Shown here: piece after piece, positions 1 to 6,630 of the stretch
Position numbering within the stretch: the stretch's first letter is position 1
Layout: each line of letters begins with the position of its first letter
Assembly (NCBI RefSeq): GCF_003478035.1
Contig: NZ_QUEP01000020.1
Location: 1 to 23,671 of the forward strand
Direction: 5' to 3'
DNA length: 23,671 bases
Origin: Clostridium sp. OF03-18AA
Lineage (GTDB): Bacteria > Bacillota > Clostridia > Lachnospirales > Lachnospiraceae
Notes under the pieces: model-generated
What the model was told of the DNA's origin: nothing
The model's database searches: none
Seen by the model: only the letters and a program-made list of their open reading frames with translations
Program-made: the position numbers and the translations under genes

Positions 1-12
1 GGGTTTTACATA

Positions 13-33
13 CTGTTCAGTTTTCAAGGAACT
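13..33 (-). promoter_or_regulatory. rRNA operon leader boxA-like motif
   Basis: On the minus strand this reads GTTCCTTGAAAACTGAACAG, the motif commonly found in Firmicutes rRNA leaders and 16S-23S spacers, where it acts as a boxA-like antitermination and processing signal. It lies about 40-60 bases downstream of the strong promoter at 71-99. From this I infer that a 16S rRNA gene begins just beyond the left edge of the window on the minus strand; none of the rRNA itself is visible. Confidence 0.7.
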
Positions 34-70
34 GTTTTTGTTGTTTCCGTGTTTCAGAAGCAACTCGTTT

Positions 71-99
71 ATTCTATCAAATCAAATTCGATTTGTCAA
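71..99 (-). promoter_or_regulatory. Strong sigma-A promoter of an rRNA operon
   Basis: Read on the minus strand, a perfect -35 TTGACA (94-99) is followed by a 17-base spacer and a -10 TAGAAT (71-76). Transcription would start near 64 and run leftwards through the boxA-like leader at 13-33. The promoter sits directly downstream of the tRNA-Ser pair, so the rRNA operon has its own start but may also receive read-through from the tRNAs. Confidence 0.85.
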
Positions 100-147
100 G
101 AACTTTTTTAACTTATTTTCAAAGAAGTTTTCTTTGCAAGTTAAAAG

Positions 148-236
148 CGCAGAAGGAGGGATTTGAACCCTCGCGCCGCTACTAACGACCTACTCCCTTT
201 CCAGGGGAGCCCCTTCAACCACTTGGGTACTTCTGC
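148..236 (-). tRNA. tRNA-Ser (GGA anticodon)
   Basis: The minus strand folds as a class II tRNA. A 7-bp acceptor stem pairs GCAGAAG (230-236) with CTTCTGC (149-155), and the discriminator is G at 148. The anticodon stem CTCCC/GGGAG encloses the loop CTGGAAA with anticodon GGA at 200-202. The T-loop reads GGTTCAAAT, and a long variable arm, as in tRNA-Ser, separates it from the anticodon arm. It decodes UCC and UCU. CCA is not encoded, so it must be added after transcription. Confidence 0.93.
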
Positions 237-322
237 ATTGGTTGATTCACATCTTGTTTTCACAAGACTCATATTTAATTCTGCACCAGGAACTCATCTC
301 TCTGGCTCCGCAGTACAGTTAG

Positions 323-408
323 CGGAGAGAGTGGGATTCGAACCCACGCGCCCTTGCGGACAAACGGTTTTCAAGACCGCCTCGTTATGACCACTTCGAT
401 ATCTCTCC
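323..408 (-). tRNA. tRNA-Ser (TGA anticodon)
   Basis: The minus strand forms an acceptor stem of GGAGAGA (402-408) with TCTCTCC (324-330) and a discriminator G at 323. The anticodon loop CTTGAAA has anticodon TGA at 371-373, and a GGTTCGAAT T-loop and a long variable arm are present. It reads UCA and probably other UCN codons. CCA is not encoded. It lies 86 bases upstream of the tRNA-Ser(GGA) gene and is probably co-transcribed with it from the promoter at 436-464. Confidence 0.93.
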
Positions 409-435
409 AAAGCGCTCTCTCAAACGTGCTCATTA

Positions 436-464
436 ATAATAACCTACAATTACATTTTTGTCAA
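436..464 (-). promoter_or_regulatory. Sigma-A promoter of the tRNA-Ser pair
   Basis: On minus, a perfect -35 TTGACA (459-464), a 17-base spacer and a -10 TATTAT (436-441) lie just upstream of the tRNA-Ser(TGA) gene that begins at 408. The expected start is near 429, giving about 20 bases of 5' leader to be trimmed by RNase P. Confidence 0.8.
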
Positions 465-743
465 GCATTTTTCCAAACTTTTTTTGTTTTTTGATTCTTT
501 TTAAATTGTATACAAAATATGCTATTTTAATCCGCATAAATATCAATATCTAGTATCTGTTCTTTCATGCTTCCTTTCTCTGTTTTTCATCTTCGCAAAC
601 TTTTTCCAAAAATATTTTCAAAAAAGTTTGTTATTCAAACCCGGCTTTGTCCGGGCTTCCTGTTTCCGCAGGCTTTCCCTTTTCTTTTCCTTCAGAAATT
701 TTTCGCGGACATATCATTGCCCTCCACGCAATCCATCCTTTCC
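465..743. other. AT-rich intergenic stretch without a gene
   Basis: I see no credible coding region between the tRNA promoter and the terminator of the Lon-like ATPase gene. The stretch contains two simple inverted repeats. CAAACTTTTT at 596-605 pairs with AAAAAGTTTG at 621-630. CCCGG at 640-644 pairs with CCGGG at 651-655 around a 6-base loop. Both could be weak secondary terminators for minus-strand transcription. A short open frame at 567-791 on plus has no ribosome binding site and is T/F-rich, so it is not called. Confidence 0.5.
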
Positions 744-745
744 TA

Positions 746-785
746 TCATAAAAGAATAAGGAGGCACCAGGTCTCCTCGTTCTTA
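746..785 (-). terminator. Hairpin terminator after the Lon-like ATPase gene
   Basis: On minus, AAGAA-CG-AGGAG pairs with CTCCT-TA-TTCTT across a ~9-base loop, followed by TTTAT. The hairpin overlaps the TAA stop of the ATPase gene at 783-785. It marks the end of the rnz-tsaD-ispD-ATPase operon. Confidence 0.65.
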
Positions 786-2273
786 TCCTAATAATTCCCG
801 AACCATTTCCTTATCGAAAACTACTTTATTCACATGATTTACTTCGATCTGGTAAAGAGCGTTGGCTGCAATATGTTCTGCTGCCTGCTCCAGATTACGG
901 ATTCCCGATGTATCCGAATACCGGCTGATCACTTCATCCAGTGCCTCCGGAAGGATCTCACATTCTTCCTCTCTCATGCTCATCCGTTTCAATACCTTAG
1001 GAAGCGCAAATTTCGAGAAGATGATTTTCTTTTCCTCTTCCGTATAATCTGGAATATCGATCACTGCGAAACGTGACATTAACGGTGCGCTGATCTTTGA
1101 GCGGTCGTTGGCCGTCGCAATCGGGTAAACTCCACCCGTCGGGATCATGCACTCCATATAGTTATCCGTAAATCCAAGGTTATCCAGCAGCGTCAAAAGA
1201 ACATCCGCCGGATTTCCGTTTCCTTTTCCAGACGCAGCCTTGTCGAGCTCGTTGATGATGAACACAAGATTCGACTGGCCGGACAGCGAAAATGCCTCCA
1301 TGATGATTCCCGGCTTCGCATTTGCGTATACACGGGAGCTTCCTGTCAGCTGCTCCGGGTCATTGATGGAGCTCATGTCCAGGGTCGTCCACGGCAGTTT
1401 TAAGATCCTCGCTACCGCGTAAGCGATCTGGGATTTTCCCGTTCCCGCCGGTCCGATGAGAAGGATTCCGTAAGCCGGGAGCGTGTGGGTACGGTTAATC
1501 TGGATGATCGTCTCGATGATCCTCTGCTTTACCCGCTCCATTCCATACAGCTCCTCATCCAGAATCCGTCTCGCCTCTTCCGGATCGATGGCCTCAAAAT
1601 AGTTGCTCTTCCACTGGATGTTCATCATGATGGACAGCGCTCTCTGGGCATGACGACGCTCTTCCGGTGACACCTCATGGGAATTTGCCACCGCAAGGTT
1701 TCTTCTTGCCCACAGGCGGATATTATCCGGAAGTGTTCCTCCCGCACATGTCATGAAATCCGTGATGCTCTGAAGGCTGGTCAGCTTCATATCATCTCCA
1801 TCTTCCGCTGCCTCTTCCTCCGACACTTCTTCTGCCGGGGCACTGCTCGCCTGAAGACGTCCGATCATATACTGTAAGAAGCCATCTTCCGCAGAAAGCT
1901 TTGTTCCGCCGCCAAAGGCGATCTCCCTGATCTTGTACACTGCATATCCGTCCGCCTCATTGGAGCCGGAAAGACGCACGTTGATCTTATTTTCTCCCAG
2001 CCATTTCAGCAGTTTCACAAAACGCGCGTCTATTTTTAAGATATCGGCGCTGTGTGTTCTGCCGTCTTCATCCTCAAATTCAAAGGCCGTCTCCCGTACC
2101 GGGTTCGTAAACACACCTTTGGAATGGTGCTCCCACTGTTTTTCCCGGTTGTCCAGGACCAGGATCGGATGTTCCGGAGTTGCCGTGGTCTCATTGGAAC
2201 GAAATAACGTAAATGTGCATTTCGCGTTCTTTCTCTCTTCTTTTGCTTCCGCATTAAAATCAAAAACTGACAT
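783..2273 (-). CDS. Lon-like AAA+ ATPase without protease domain
   Basis: A 496-residue cytoplasmic protein with a C-terminal AAA+ module of the Lon type. Visible are Walker A GPAGTGKS (274-281), the Lon-like stretch around GSSRVYANAKPGIIMEAF (311-328), a Walker B region ending FIINELDK (338-345), sensor 1 IATAND (385-390), a candidate arginine finger R401, and SGIRNLEQ (456-463), matching the sensor 2 region of Lon (AGVRNLER). The Ser-Lys peptidase domain that follows this in Lon is absent; the protein stops about 35 residues later. The N-terminal ~230 residues are unlike the Lon substrate domain and include an acidic stretch near 148-161. The usual Walker B Asp is Asn341, while the catalytic Glu342 is kept. 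ATG 2271-2273 has AAGGGAG six bases upstream, and the gene overlaps the end of ispD by 14 bases. It may be an unfolding or remodelling ATPase; its substrate is unknown. Confidence 0.85.
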   Translation of the reverse strand: MSVFDFNAEAKEERKNAKCTFTLFRSNETTATPEHPILVLDNREKQWEHHSKGVFTNPVRETAFEFEDEDGRTHSADILKIDARFVKLLKWLGENKINVRLSGSNEADGYAVYKIREIAFGGGTKLSAEDGFLQYMIGRLQASSAPAEEVSEEEAAEDGDDMKLTSLQSITDFMTCAGGTLPDNIRLWARRNLAVANSHEVSPEERRHAQRALSIMMNIQWKSNYFEAIDPEEARRILDEELYGMERVKQRIIETIIQINRTHTLPAYGILLIGPAGTGKSQIAYAVARILKLPWTTLDMSSINDPEQLTGSSRVYANAKPGIIMEAFSLSGQSNLVFIINELDKAASGKGNGNPADVLLTLLDNLGFTDNYMECMIPTGGVYPIATANDRSKISAPLMSRFAVIDIPDYTEEEKKIIFSKFALPKVLKRMSMREEECEILPEALDEVISRYSDTSGIRNLEQAAEHIAANALYQIEVNHVNKVVFDKEMVRELLG

Positions 2274-2994
2274 GTTTTTCTCCCTTGTACAGAAGTGCCT
2301 CCGCGATCACCATATCCTCCGGAGTCGTCACTTTAATATTAGAATAGCTGCCTTCCACGAATTTTACCTTTGTATCCGTCATCAGCTCTACCACCATTGC
2401 GTCGTCCGTGATATGGCTGCGGTCTGCCCCCGGTGCGAAGATCTTCTCATACGCACGATAGATCAGCTCAAACTGGAATGCCTGCGGGGTCTGGATCTGC
2501 CACAGGGTGCTGCGGTCCGGGGTGCTCTCGGAAAATCCGTCCGCGTCCGCCACTTTGATCGTATCCTTTACCGGCATCGCTGCCACGCAGGCAGAATAGC
2601 TGCAGGCGCCATCCACTGCGTGCGCAATGATCTCCCCGTCCACAAGCGGTCTCGCCCCATCATGAATCAGGACGATCCCATCTTCCGGGAATCCTGCTGC
2701 CTTCAAAGCGCAGAGACCGTTCCAGACAGAGTCATACCGCTCTTTTCCGCCCGGCACGACCTGTTTCACGCTGGAAAACCCATAGGCCTCCACGATATCC
2801 TTCCTGCAGAATTCCACCTCGTCCGCCCCGGTCACCAGGATGATCGTATCCATTCCGCTCATCTCAAACGCACGCAGGGCATGGACCAGCACCGGCTCTC
2901 CGTTTAAGAGCAGATACTGTTTCGCCACCTTGCTGTGCATCCGTTTTCCATGACCGGCCGCCAGAACGATCGCAGCCTTTTTTACCTGTTCCAT
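2260..2994 (-). CDS. ispD: 2-C-methyl-D-erythritol 4-phosphate cytidylyltransferase
   Basis: This 244-residue enzyme of the MEP isoprenoid pathway joins CTP and 2-C-methyl-D-erythritol 4-phosphate to give CDP-ME in the cytoplasm. The nucleotide-binding signature AAIVLAAGHGKRM (7-19), a Lys-Gln-Tyr at 25-27, HDGARPLV (111-118), a VKDTIK stretch and a TPQAF motif match IspD, and the length is typical. The start is ATG at 2994 with GGGAG upstream. The ATG shares its A with the TAA stop of tsaD (TAATG), so translation is probably coupled. The 3' end overlaps the ATPase gene by 14 bases. No ispF partner is next to it in this window. A related cytidylyltransferase such as TarI is a less likely alternative. 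Confidence 0.92.
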   Translation of the reverse strand: MEQVKKAAIVLAAGHGKRMHSKVAKQYLLLNGEPVLVHALRAFEMSGMDTIILVTGADEVEFCRKDIVEAYGFSSVKQVVPGGKERYDSVWNGLCALKAAGFPEDGIVLIHDGARPLVDGEIIAHAVDGACSYSACVAAMPVKDTIKVADADGFSESTPDRSTLWQIQTPQAFQFELIYRAYEKIFAPGADRSHITDDAMVVELMTDTKVKFVEGSYSNIKVTTPEDMVIAEALLYKGEKHVSF

Positions 2995-4031
2995 TACCGT
3001 TCTCCCAGTTTCAGGTTCGGAACCGCGTTCAGATCCCAGCCTGCGCGCACTCCGTTGATGTATTCATAGTATCCGGCCGCGCCGATCATCGCCGCATTGT
3101 CGGTACAGAAGATCGGTGACGGATAATAAAACTCGATCCCGGCTTTCTCACATGCCGCTTTCATCCCGGCACGGAGGGCAGAGTTCGATGCGACACCACC
3201 CGCGATCGCAAGCTTCTTATAGCCAAATTCCTTTGTCGCAGCGATCGCACGGCTCACAAGGACGTCCACCACTGCGTTCTGGAACGAAGCACAGAGATCC
3301 GGGACATTGATCGTCTCGCCCTTCATCTCCGCCTGGTTGATATAGTTTAAGACAGCGGATTTCATACCGCTGAAGCTGAAATCATACTGGGATCCGCCAA
3401 CCTTCGCACGCGGGAACTCCATGGCATGCGGATTTCCCTCTTTTGCCGCCTTGTCAACCTTCGGTCCGCCCGGATATCCGAGTCCGACCGCGCGGGCAAC
3501 CTTATCGAAAGCCTCTCCGGCCGCGTCATCCATCGTGCGTCCGATGATCTCAAACTCGCCGTAATCCTTTACGATCACAAGGTGGGTATGTCCGCCGGAC
3601 ACGATCTCGCAGACAAACGGCGGCTCCAGATCCGGATGCTCGATAAAGTTCGCGGAAACATGTCCCTCGATGTGATGGACCGGGACCAGCGGTTTCTTTG
3701 CCGCATAGGCGATCGCCTTCGCAGCCGCAACTCCGACAAGAAGAGCACCCACAAGACCCGGACCGTAAGTCACCGCGATCGCCGTGATCTCGCCCAGAGT
3801 CATATGCGCCTCATCAAGGGCAACCTGAACCACCTGGTTTACCTTCTCAATATGCTTTCTCGATGCGATCTCCGGCACTACGCCGCCATAGAGCGTGTGG
3901 AGCGCGATCTGGGATGAGATCACGTTGGACAGCACCTCACGTCCATTCTTTACGACGGAAGCTGCCGTCTCGTCACAGGAGCTCTCGATTGCAAGTATAT
4001 ATACGTCTTCTTCAACACTGTGTATCTTCAT
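2994..4031 (-). CDS. tsaD: tRNA N6-adenosine threonylcarbamoyltransferase TsaD
   Basis: This 345-residue member of the TsaD/Kae1/Gcp family transfers the threonylcarbamoyl group to A37 of ANN-decoding tRNAs, with TsaB and TsaE as usual partners (neither is in the window). The sequence shows the N-terminal AIESSCDET motif (14-22), the metal-binding HHIEGH (119-124), [10 protein letters not shown] and the C-terminal [13 protein letters not shown] region. Length is normal for bacterial TsaD. ATG 4029-4031 follows GAGGATTAGAAA; that ribosome binding site overlaps the end of rnz, whose stop is only 3 bases away. It sits in the rnz-tsaD-ispD-ATPase operon, beside two other RNA- or ribosome-maturation genes (rnz, rimI), which suits its role. 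Confidence 0.96.
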   Translation of the reverse strand: MKIHSVEEDVYILAIESSCDETAASVVKNGREVLSNVISSQIALHTLYGGVVPEIASRKHIEKVNQVVQVALDEAHMTLGEITAIAVTYGPGLVGALLVGVAAAKAIAYAAKKPLVPVHHIEGHVSANFIEHPDLEPPFVCEIVSGGHTHLVIVKDYGEFEIIGRTMDDAAGEAFDKVARAVGLGYPGGPKVDKAAKEGNPHAMEFPRAKVGGSQYDFSFSGMKSAVLNYINQAEMKGETINVPDLCASFQNAVVDVLVSRAIAATKEFGYKKLAIAGGVASNSALRAGMKAACEKAGIEFYYPSPIFCTDNAAMIGAAGYYEYINGVRAGWDLNAVPNLKLGER

Positions 4032-4034
4032 TTT

Positions 4035-4946
4035 CTAATCCTCGTCAAATCCAAGTTCTGCAGACCAGCCATCGCGGGCGGTCTTGATCTTCGGGAAAAT
4101 CTCCCTGATCTCATTCAAATATTCCTCCGGATGCATCAACGACGGGCTGTAATGCGTCAGCCACATCTCCCTCGGATTCGCTTCCTTTCCGAGCTTCGCT
4201 GCCTCCTGGAACATCATGTGCTTATTCTCCCGCGCATTCGCGATCTTCTCCTTCTCGCCGTACATGCCCTCACAGATAAAAAGATCATTATCCGCAGCAT
4301 ATTCCGCGATCGCCGGGACCGGGCGCGTGTCAGTCGTGTAAGTCACAGAAATCCCGCGGCGCTTCTCGCCCAACACCATATCCGGCGTCAGGGTCCGTCC
4401 CTCATGCTCGATCGTCTCGCCCTTCTGGAGTCTGCTCCAGAACTTCTGCGGGATCTCCTGCGCTCTCGCCCGCTCCACATCAAACTTGCCGTTCCTCGGG
4501 ATCGTGATACGGTAGCCGTAGCAGGTAACACGGTGATTCACACGAAACGCATCGACCACATACGGCCCCGCCTGGAACTTTTCCCTCGGCTCCGTGAGCT
4601 CCTTAAACACAAGCGGAAACGGAAGCTCCGGCGCGATCGTCCGGAGCGCGCCGACAACCCGCTCCAGCCCCTTCGGACCCACAAGAAGCACCGGCTCCGT
4701 CCGCTCCGCATTTCCCATCGTCAAAAGGAAACCCGGAAGCCCACTGATATGGTCCGCATGATAATGCGTAAAACAGATCACGTCCACCGGTTTCGGACTC
4801 CATCCCTTTTCCTTCAAAGCAATCTGGGTCCCCTCGCCGCAGTCAATCAACAGATTACTGCCGTCACAGCGCGCCATCATAGACGTCAGCCAACGATACG
4901 GCAGCGGCTGCATGCCCCCGGTCCCCAGTAAACAGATATCTAACAT
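4035..4946 (-). CDS. rnz: Ribonuclease Z
   Basis: This 303-residue metallo-beta-lactamase-fold nuclease cuts the 3' trailer from tRNA precursors that lack an encoded CCA. Both tRNA-Ser genes in this window lack CCA and would be substrates. The zinc motif H61-Y-H-A-D-H66 (within FTHYHADHISGLPG) is intact. The N-terminal MLDICLLGTGGMQPLPYR start is typical of the family and the length matches. The frame is open further upstream, but ATG 4944-4946 is chosen because AGAGGAAA lies a few bases before it and the extra upstream residues are not RNase Z-like. It is the first gene of the operon with tsaD, ispD and the ATPase gene. Confidence 0.94.
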   Translation of the reverse strand: MLDICLLGTGGMQPLPYRWLTSMMARCDGSNLLIDCGEGTQIALKEKGWSPKPVDVICFTHYHADHISGLPGFLLTMGNAERTEPVLLVGPKGLERVVGALRTIAPELPFPLVFKELTEPREKFQAGPYVVDAFRVNHRVTCYGYRITIPRNGKFDVERARAQEIPQKFWSRLQKGETIEHEGRTLTPDMVLGEKRRGISVTYTTDTRPVPAIAEYAADNDLFICEGMYGEKEKIANARENKHMMFQEAAKLGKEANPREMWLTHYSPSLMHPEEYLNEIREIFPKIKTARDGWSAELGFDED

Positions 4947-5030
4947 GTAATTTCCTCTGCATTCTATCATAATGGCGGGGTCAAAAAAACTTTTGTCCCC
5001 TTTGATACTAAATTTATCAAGTCTGCACGT

Positions 5031-5060
5031 ATCATACCATAAAGCGCCAGTCATATGCAA
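5031..5060 (-). promoter_or_regulatory. Candidate extended -10 promoter of the rnz operon
   Basis: On minus, TGGTATGAT gives an extended -10 (TGN plus TATGAT at 5031-5036), with a weak -35 TTGCAT at 5055-5060 and an 18-base spacer. This would give a leader of about 80 bases before rnz. Within the leader, TTGATA (5002-5007) and TATCAA (5015-5020) form a small palindrome that could be an operator or a stem; no regulator is identifiable. Confidence 0.5.
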
Positions 5061-5156
5061 GAGATGCAGCCCTTATTCCTCAGGAAAGAAACCATCGAAA
5101 GACACCTTATACTCCCATCGATGTGCCCGCCACGAGCGTCCCATCTGCAATACACA

Positions 5157-5352
5157 GCGGTGAGCTTCCGATCAGGAGTGCATTGATCCGGGGATCTGGT
5201 TCCACTTGGCTCGCGGACGGATGCGTTGGAGGACAGGGGACACTTGTCTGAGCGCAGCGAGTTGTGTCCCTGTCCTCCGCCCTTAGCAGCCATCCGCAAG
5301 CTTAGTGGAACCATCCCCGCATCCCCAGCACTCCTGAGCGGAAGCTCACCGC
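5157..5352. repeat. Long imperfect inverted repeat, ~196 bp
   Basis: The left arm (5157 to ~5245) and the reverse complement of the right arm (5352 to ~5262) share the same blocks in the same order: GCGGTGAGCTTCCG, TCAGGAGTGC, CGGGGAT, GGTTCCACT, GCGGA and GGAGGACAGGG. They are separated by short mismatches and small gaps. Around the centre lies an unpaired ~16-20 base loop containing GAGCGCAGCGAG. Either strand as RNA would make one very long hairpin. It lies between the terminator of the zinc-ribbon gene and the candidate rnz promoter. No protein is encoded that I can support, and no clear target-site duplication is visible at the ends. A miniature mobile element, a structured RNA or a recombination relic are all possible. 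Confidence 0.85.
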
Positions 5353-5367
5353 GTACCCCCCGCCAAC

Positions 5368-5400
5368 AAAAAAGGCAGGCAACCTCTCCAGCCGCCCGCC
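5368..5400 (-). terminator. Rho-independent terminator after the zinc-ribbon gene
   Basis: On minus, GGCGGGC pairs with GCCTGCC (one G-U pair) across a ~13-base loop, followed directly by TTTTTTG. It starts 10 bases after the stop of the gene at 5410-5652 and separates the rimI group from the rnz operon. Confidence 0.85.
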
Positions 5401-5409
5401 TTGATCCTT

Positions 5410-5652
5410 TTACAGCATCTCGATTTCCTCCTCCACCTCCACCGCAACCCGGAACTCCCCCGTCACCTCATCATAGCACTCCTCACACAGATCAAAATGG
5501 TGAACCTCCCCATCCTTCTCCGAAAAGAAATCCCACGCATGATCCGACGAAAACACGCCTTCCCGCACGATCCCATTCCTCACTGCCAACTTCCTTCCGC
5601 ACCTGTTGCAGATCACGCTCTCCAACCGACCGTCTTTTCCGTATTTTCTCAT
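5410..5652 (-). CDS. Small zinc-ribbon protein, function unknown
   Basis: About 80 residues. It carries a CNRCG knuckle near residue 15 and a CEEC knuckle about 40 residues later, the pattern of a four-cysteine zinc ribbon, and ends in an acidic tail (VEVEEEIEML). I do not recognise a named family. I choose ATG 5650-5652 because GGAGG lies 11 bases upstream; starting at 5679 would add nine residues but has a poorer ribosome binding site. It follows rimI by about 76 bases on the same strand and ends at a strong terminator, so the two are probably one transcript. A nucleic-acid or protein-binding role is only a guess from the zinc ribbon. Confidence 0.75.
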   Translation of the reverse strand: MRKYGKDGRLESVICNRCGRKLAVRNGIVREGVFSSDHAWDFFSEKDGEVHHFDLCEECYDEVTGEFRVAVEVEEEIEML

Positions 5653-5728
5653 ATTTCTCTTTTCCTCCGCCTTCATCATCCCCGGTTCCCCCGGAGTCCC
5701 CTACAGTATAGCGGAAAAAATCATGATT

Positions 5729-6277
5729 TTAAGTGGGAATCGATGGAACCGGCCGTCTCCACATGATGAGCGCGTCCTCCACCGGATCATGATAATAATT
5801 CTTCCGAACAGCCTCCGCCTGAAAACCATAGAATTTATAAAGGTTTATCGCAGGCGTGTTCCCGGCACGCACCTCCAGAGTCAAATCCGGTGCCTCCTTC
5901 TCCCTTGAAGAGATTTCCAGACGATCCATGAGTTTCTTTGACTCCCCATGTCCCCTGTATTCCGGAAGCACAGCGATCCTCATAAGCTCCCCTTCCCCTG
6001 CGAGAAACCGGAAATTCGCATACCCGATCACGGAATTCTTCTTGTCCGCAAGCACCCAGGCCTCGTCCCACTCGCTCTCCAGCATATCGGAGAGAAGCTT
6101 CTCCGACCATGCATCGGAAAAACAAGTCTGTTCGATCCGTTCCACCGCCGGAAGATCATCCGCAGTCATCGCACGAAGAATCGTCTCCGCCTTTCCCGCG
6201 GACTTCGCCTCATCGCTACTATCCTTTGTATATTTGTTGTAATTATTAGAATTTTCATGAATATTGTTTATTTCCAC
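5729..6277 (-). CDS. rimI: Ribosomal protein S18-alanine N-acetyltransferase
   Basis: A GNAT-fold acetyltransferase of 182 residues. The acetyl-CoA loop is in RIAVLPEYRGHGESKKLM (about 100-117), followed by LEVRAGNTPAINLYKFYGF (134-152) and the NYY...DALIM C-terminal motif typical of RimI. RimI acetylates the N-terminal alanine of ribosomal protein S18. The start is GTG at 6275-6277, chosen because AAGGAG lies six bases upstream; the frame is open to 6370 without a better site. This start leaves an unusual ~35-residue polar, Asn/Lys/Ser-rich N-terminal extension before the GNAT domain. rimI often clusters with tsaD, as here, although a terminator separates the two. A different GNAT substrate cannot be excluded. 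Confidence 0.85.
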   Translation of the reverse strand: MEINNIHENSNNYNKYTKDSSDEAKSAGKAETILRAMTADDLPAVERIEQTCFSDAWSEKLLSDMLESEWDEAWVLADKKNSVIGYANFRFLAGEGELMRIAVLPEYRGHGESKKLMDRLEISSREKEAPDLTLEVRAGNTPAINLYKFYGFQAEAVRKNYYHDPVEDALIMWRRPVPSIPT

Positions 6278-6377
6278 TATATTCTCCTTTTTTGCTGCAT
6301 TGCAGTCATTCCCAATGATCGGTCCATCTGCATCCCGCCCAGATCGCTTCGCCGGAAAATTTCTCTGCATATACAGA

Positions 6378-6402
6378 CTGCCGGGAACGAAAGTCCCGGC
6401 AG
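6378..6402. other. Perfect 9-bp hairpin upstream of rimI
   Basis: CTGCCGGGA (6378-6386) pairs perfectly with TCCCGGCAG (6394-6402) across a 7-base loop. Neither side carries a T-run, so it is not a standard terminator. It lies between repeat copy 1 and rimI and may be a leader structure of rimI. Confidence 0.5.
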
Positions 6403-6436
6403 AATCGTATGATGCAATATTCGATTCATGAATAAA

Positions 6437-6572
6437 CGTAACTGTTCAGTACCCTCACACCTACAAGAGCCTCCCCACGGAGCTTCCCTTCAGATGTATG
6501 GCAAGTTACGAGCAAAAATGCATTCCGAATCGGCTTTGCCGATGGGATTTTTTCCTTCCTATCCATGTTTTT
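6437..6572. repeat. Dispersed repeat, copy 1 (right end missing)
   Basis: This copy begins with CGTAACTGTTCAGT and shares with copy 3 (21683-21861) the CCCTCACACCTACA region, GGCAAGTTACGAGC and the hairpin block AATCGGC...GCCGATGGGATTTTT. It lacks the right part (ACGGTCAGCGCAGCAAGTG through ACTGAACAG) found in copies 2 and 3. It lies just after the end of the glycosyltransferase operon. An open frame on minus that ends here (GVRVLNSY) is encoded by the repeat and is not a gene. Confidence 0.85.
6512..6553 (-). terminator. Terminator-like hairpin within repeat copy 1
   Basis: On minus, AAAAAATCCCATCGGC folds back on GCCGATTC...GCATTTTT with a 3-base loop, ending in a T-run. It lies about 80 bases downstream of the double-glycosyltransferase gene and is the only visible terminator for that operon. 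Confidence 0.55.
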
Positions 6573-6630
6573 CAGAATTGTAAACGCAGAAATCATGAAA
6601 CACTTCCACATTCGTGCGATCAGAAAACTC

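Noticed and set aside
11..35. Similarity of CTGTTCAGTTTT at the left edge to the ends of the dispersed repeat
   Set aside because: Only about 10-12 bases match, and the sequence is fully explained by the conserved rRNA leader motif.
1933..2907. Plus-strand open frame of 324 codons
   Set aside because: It lies antisense across the Lon-like ATPase gene and ispD, has no ribosome binding site and no recognisable domain; it is a by-product of codon bias on the opposite strand.
4020..4931. Plus-strand open frame of 303 codons
   Set aside because: Antisense to rnz for almost its full length, very rich in Arg, Leu and His, no family features.
5226..5711. Plus-strand open frame of 161 codons, Pro/Ser-rich
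   Set aside because: It runs from the loop of the long inverted repeat through the terminator and antisense to the zinc-ribbon gene; composition reflects the repeats.
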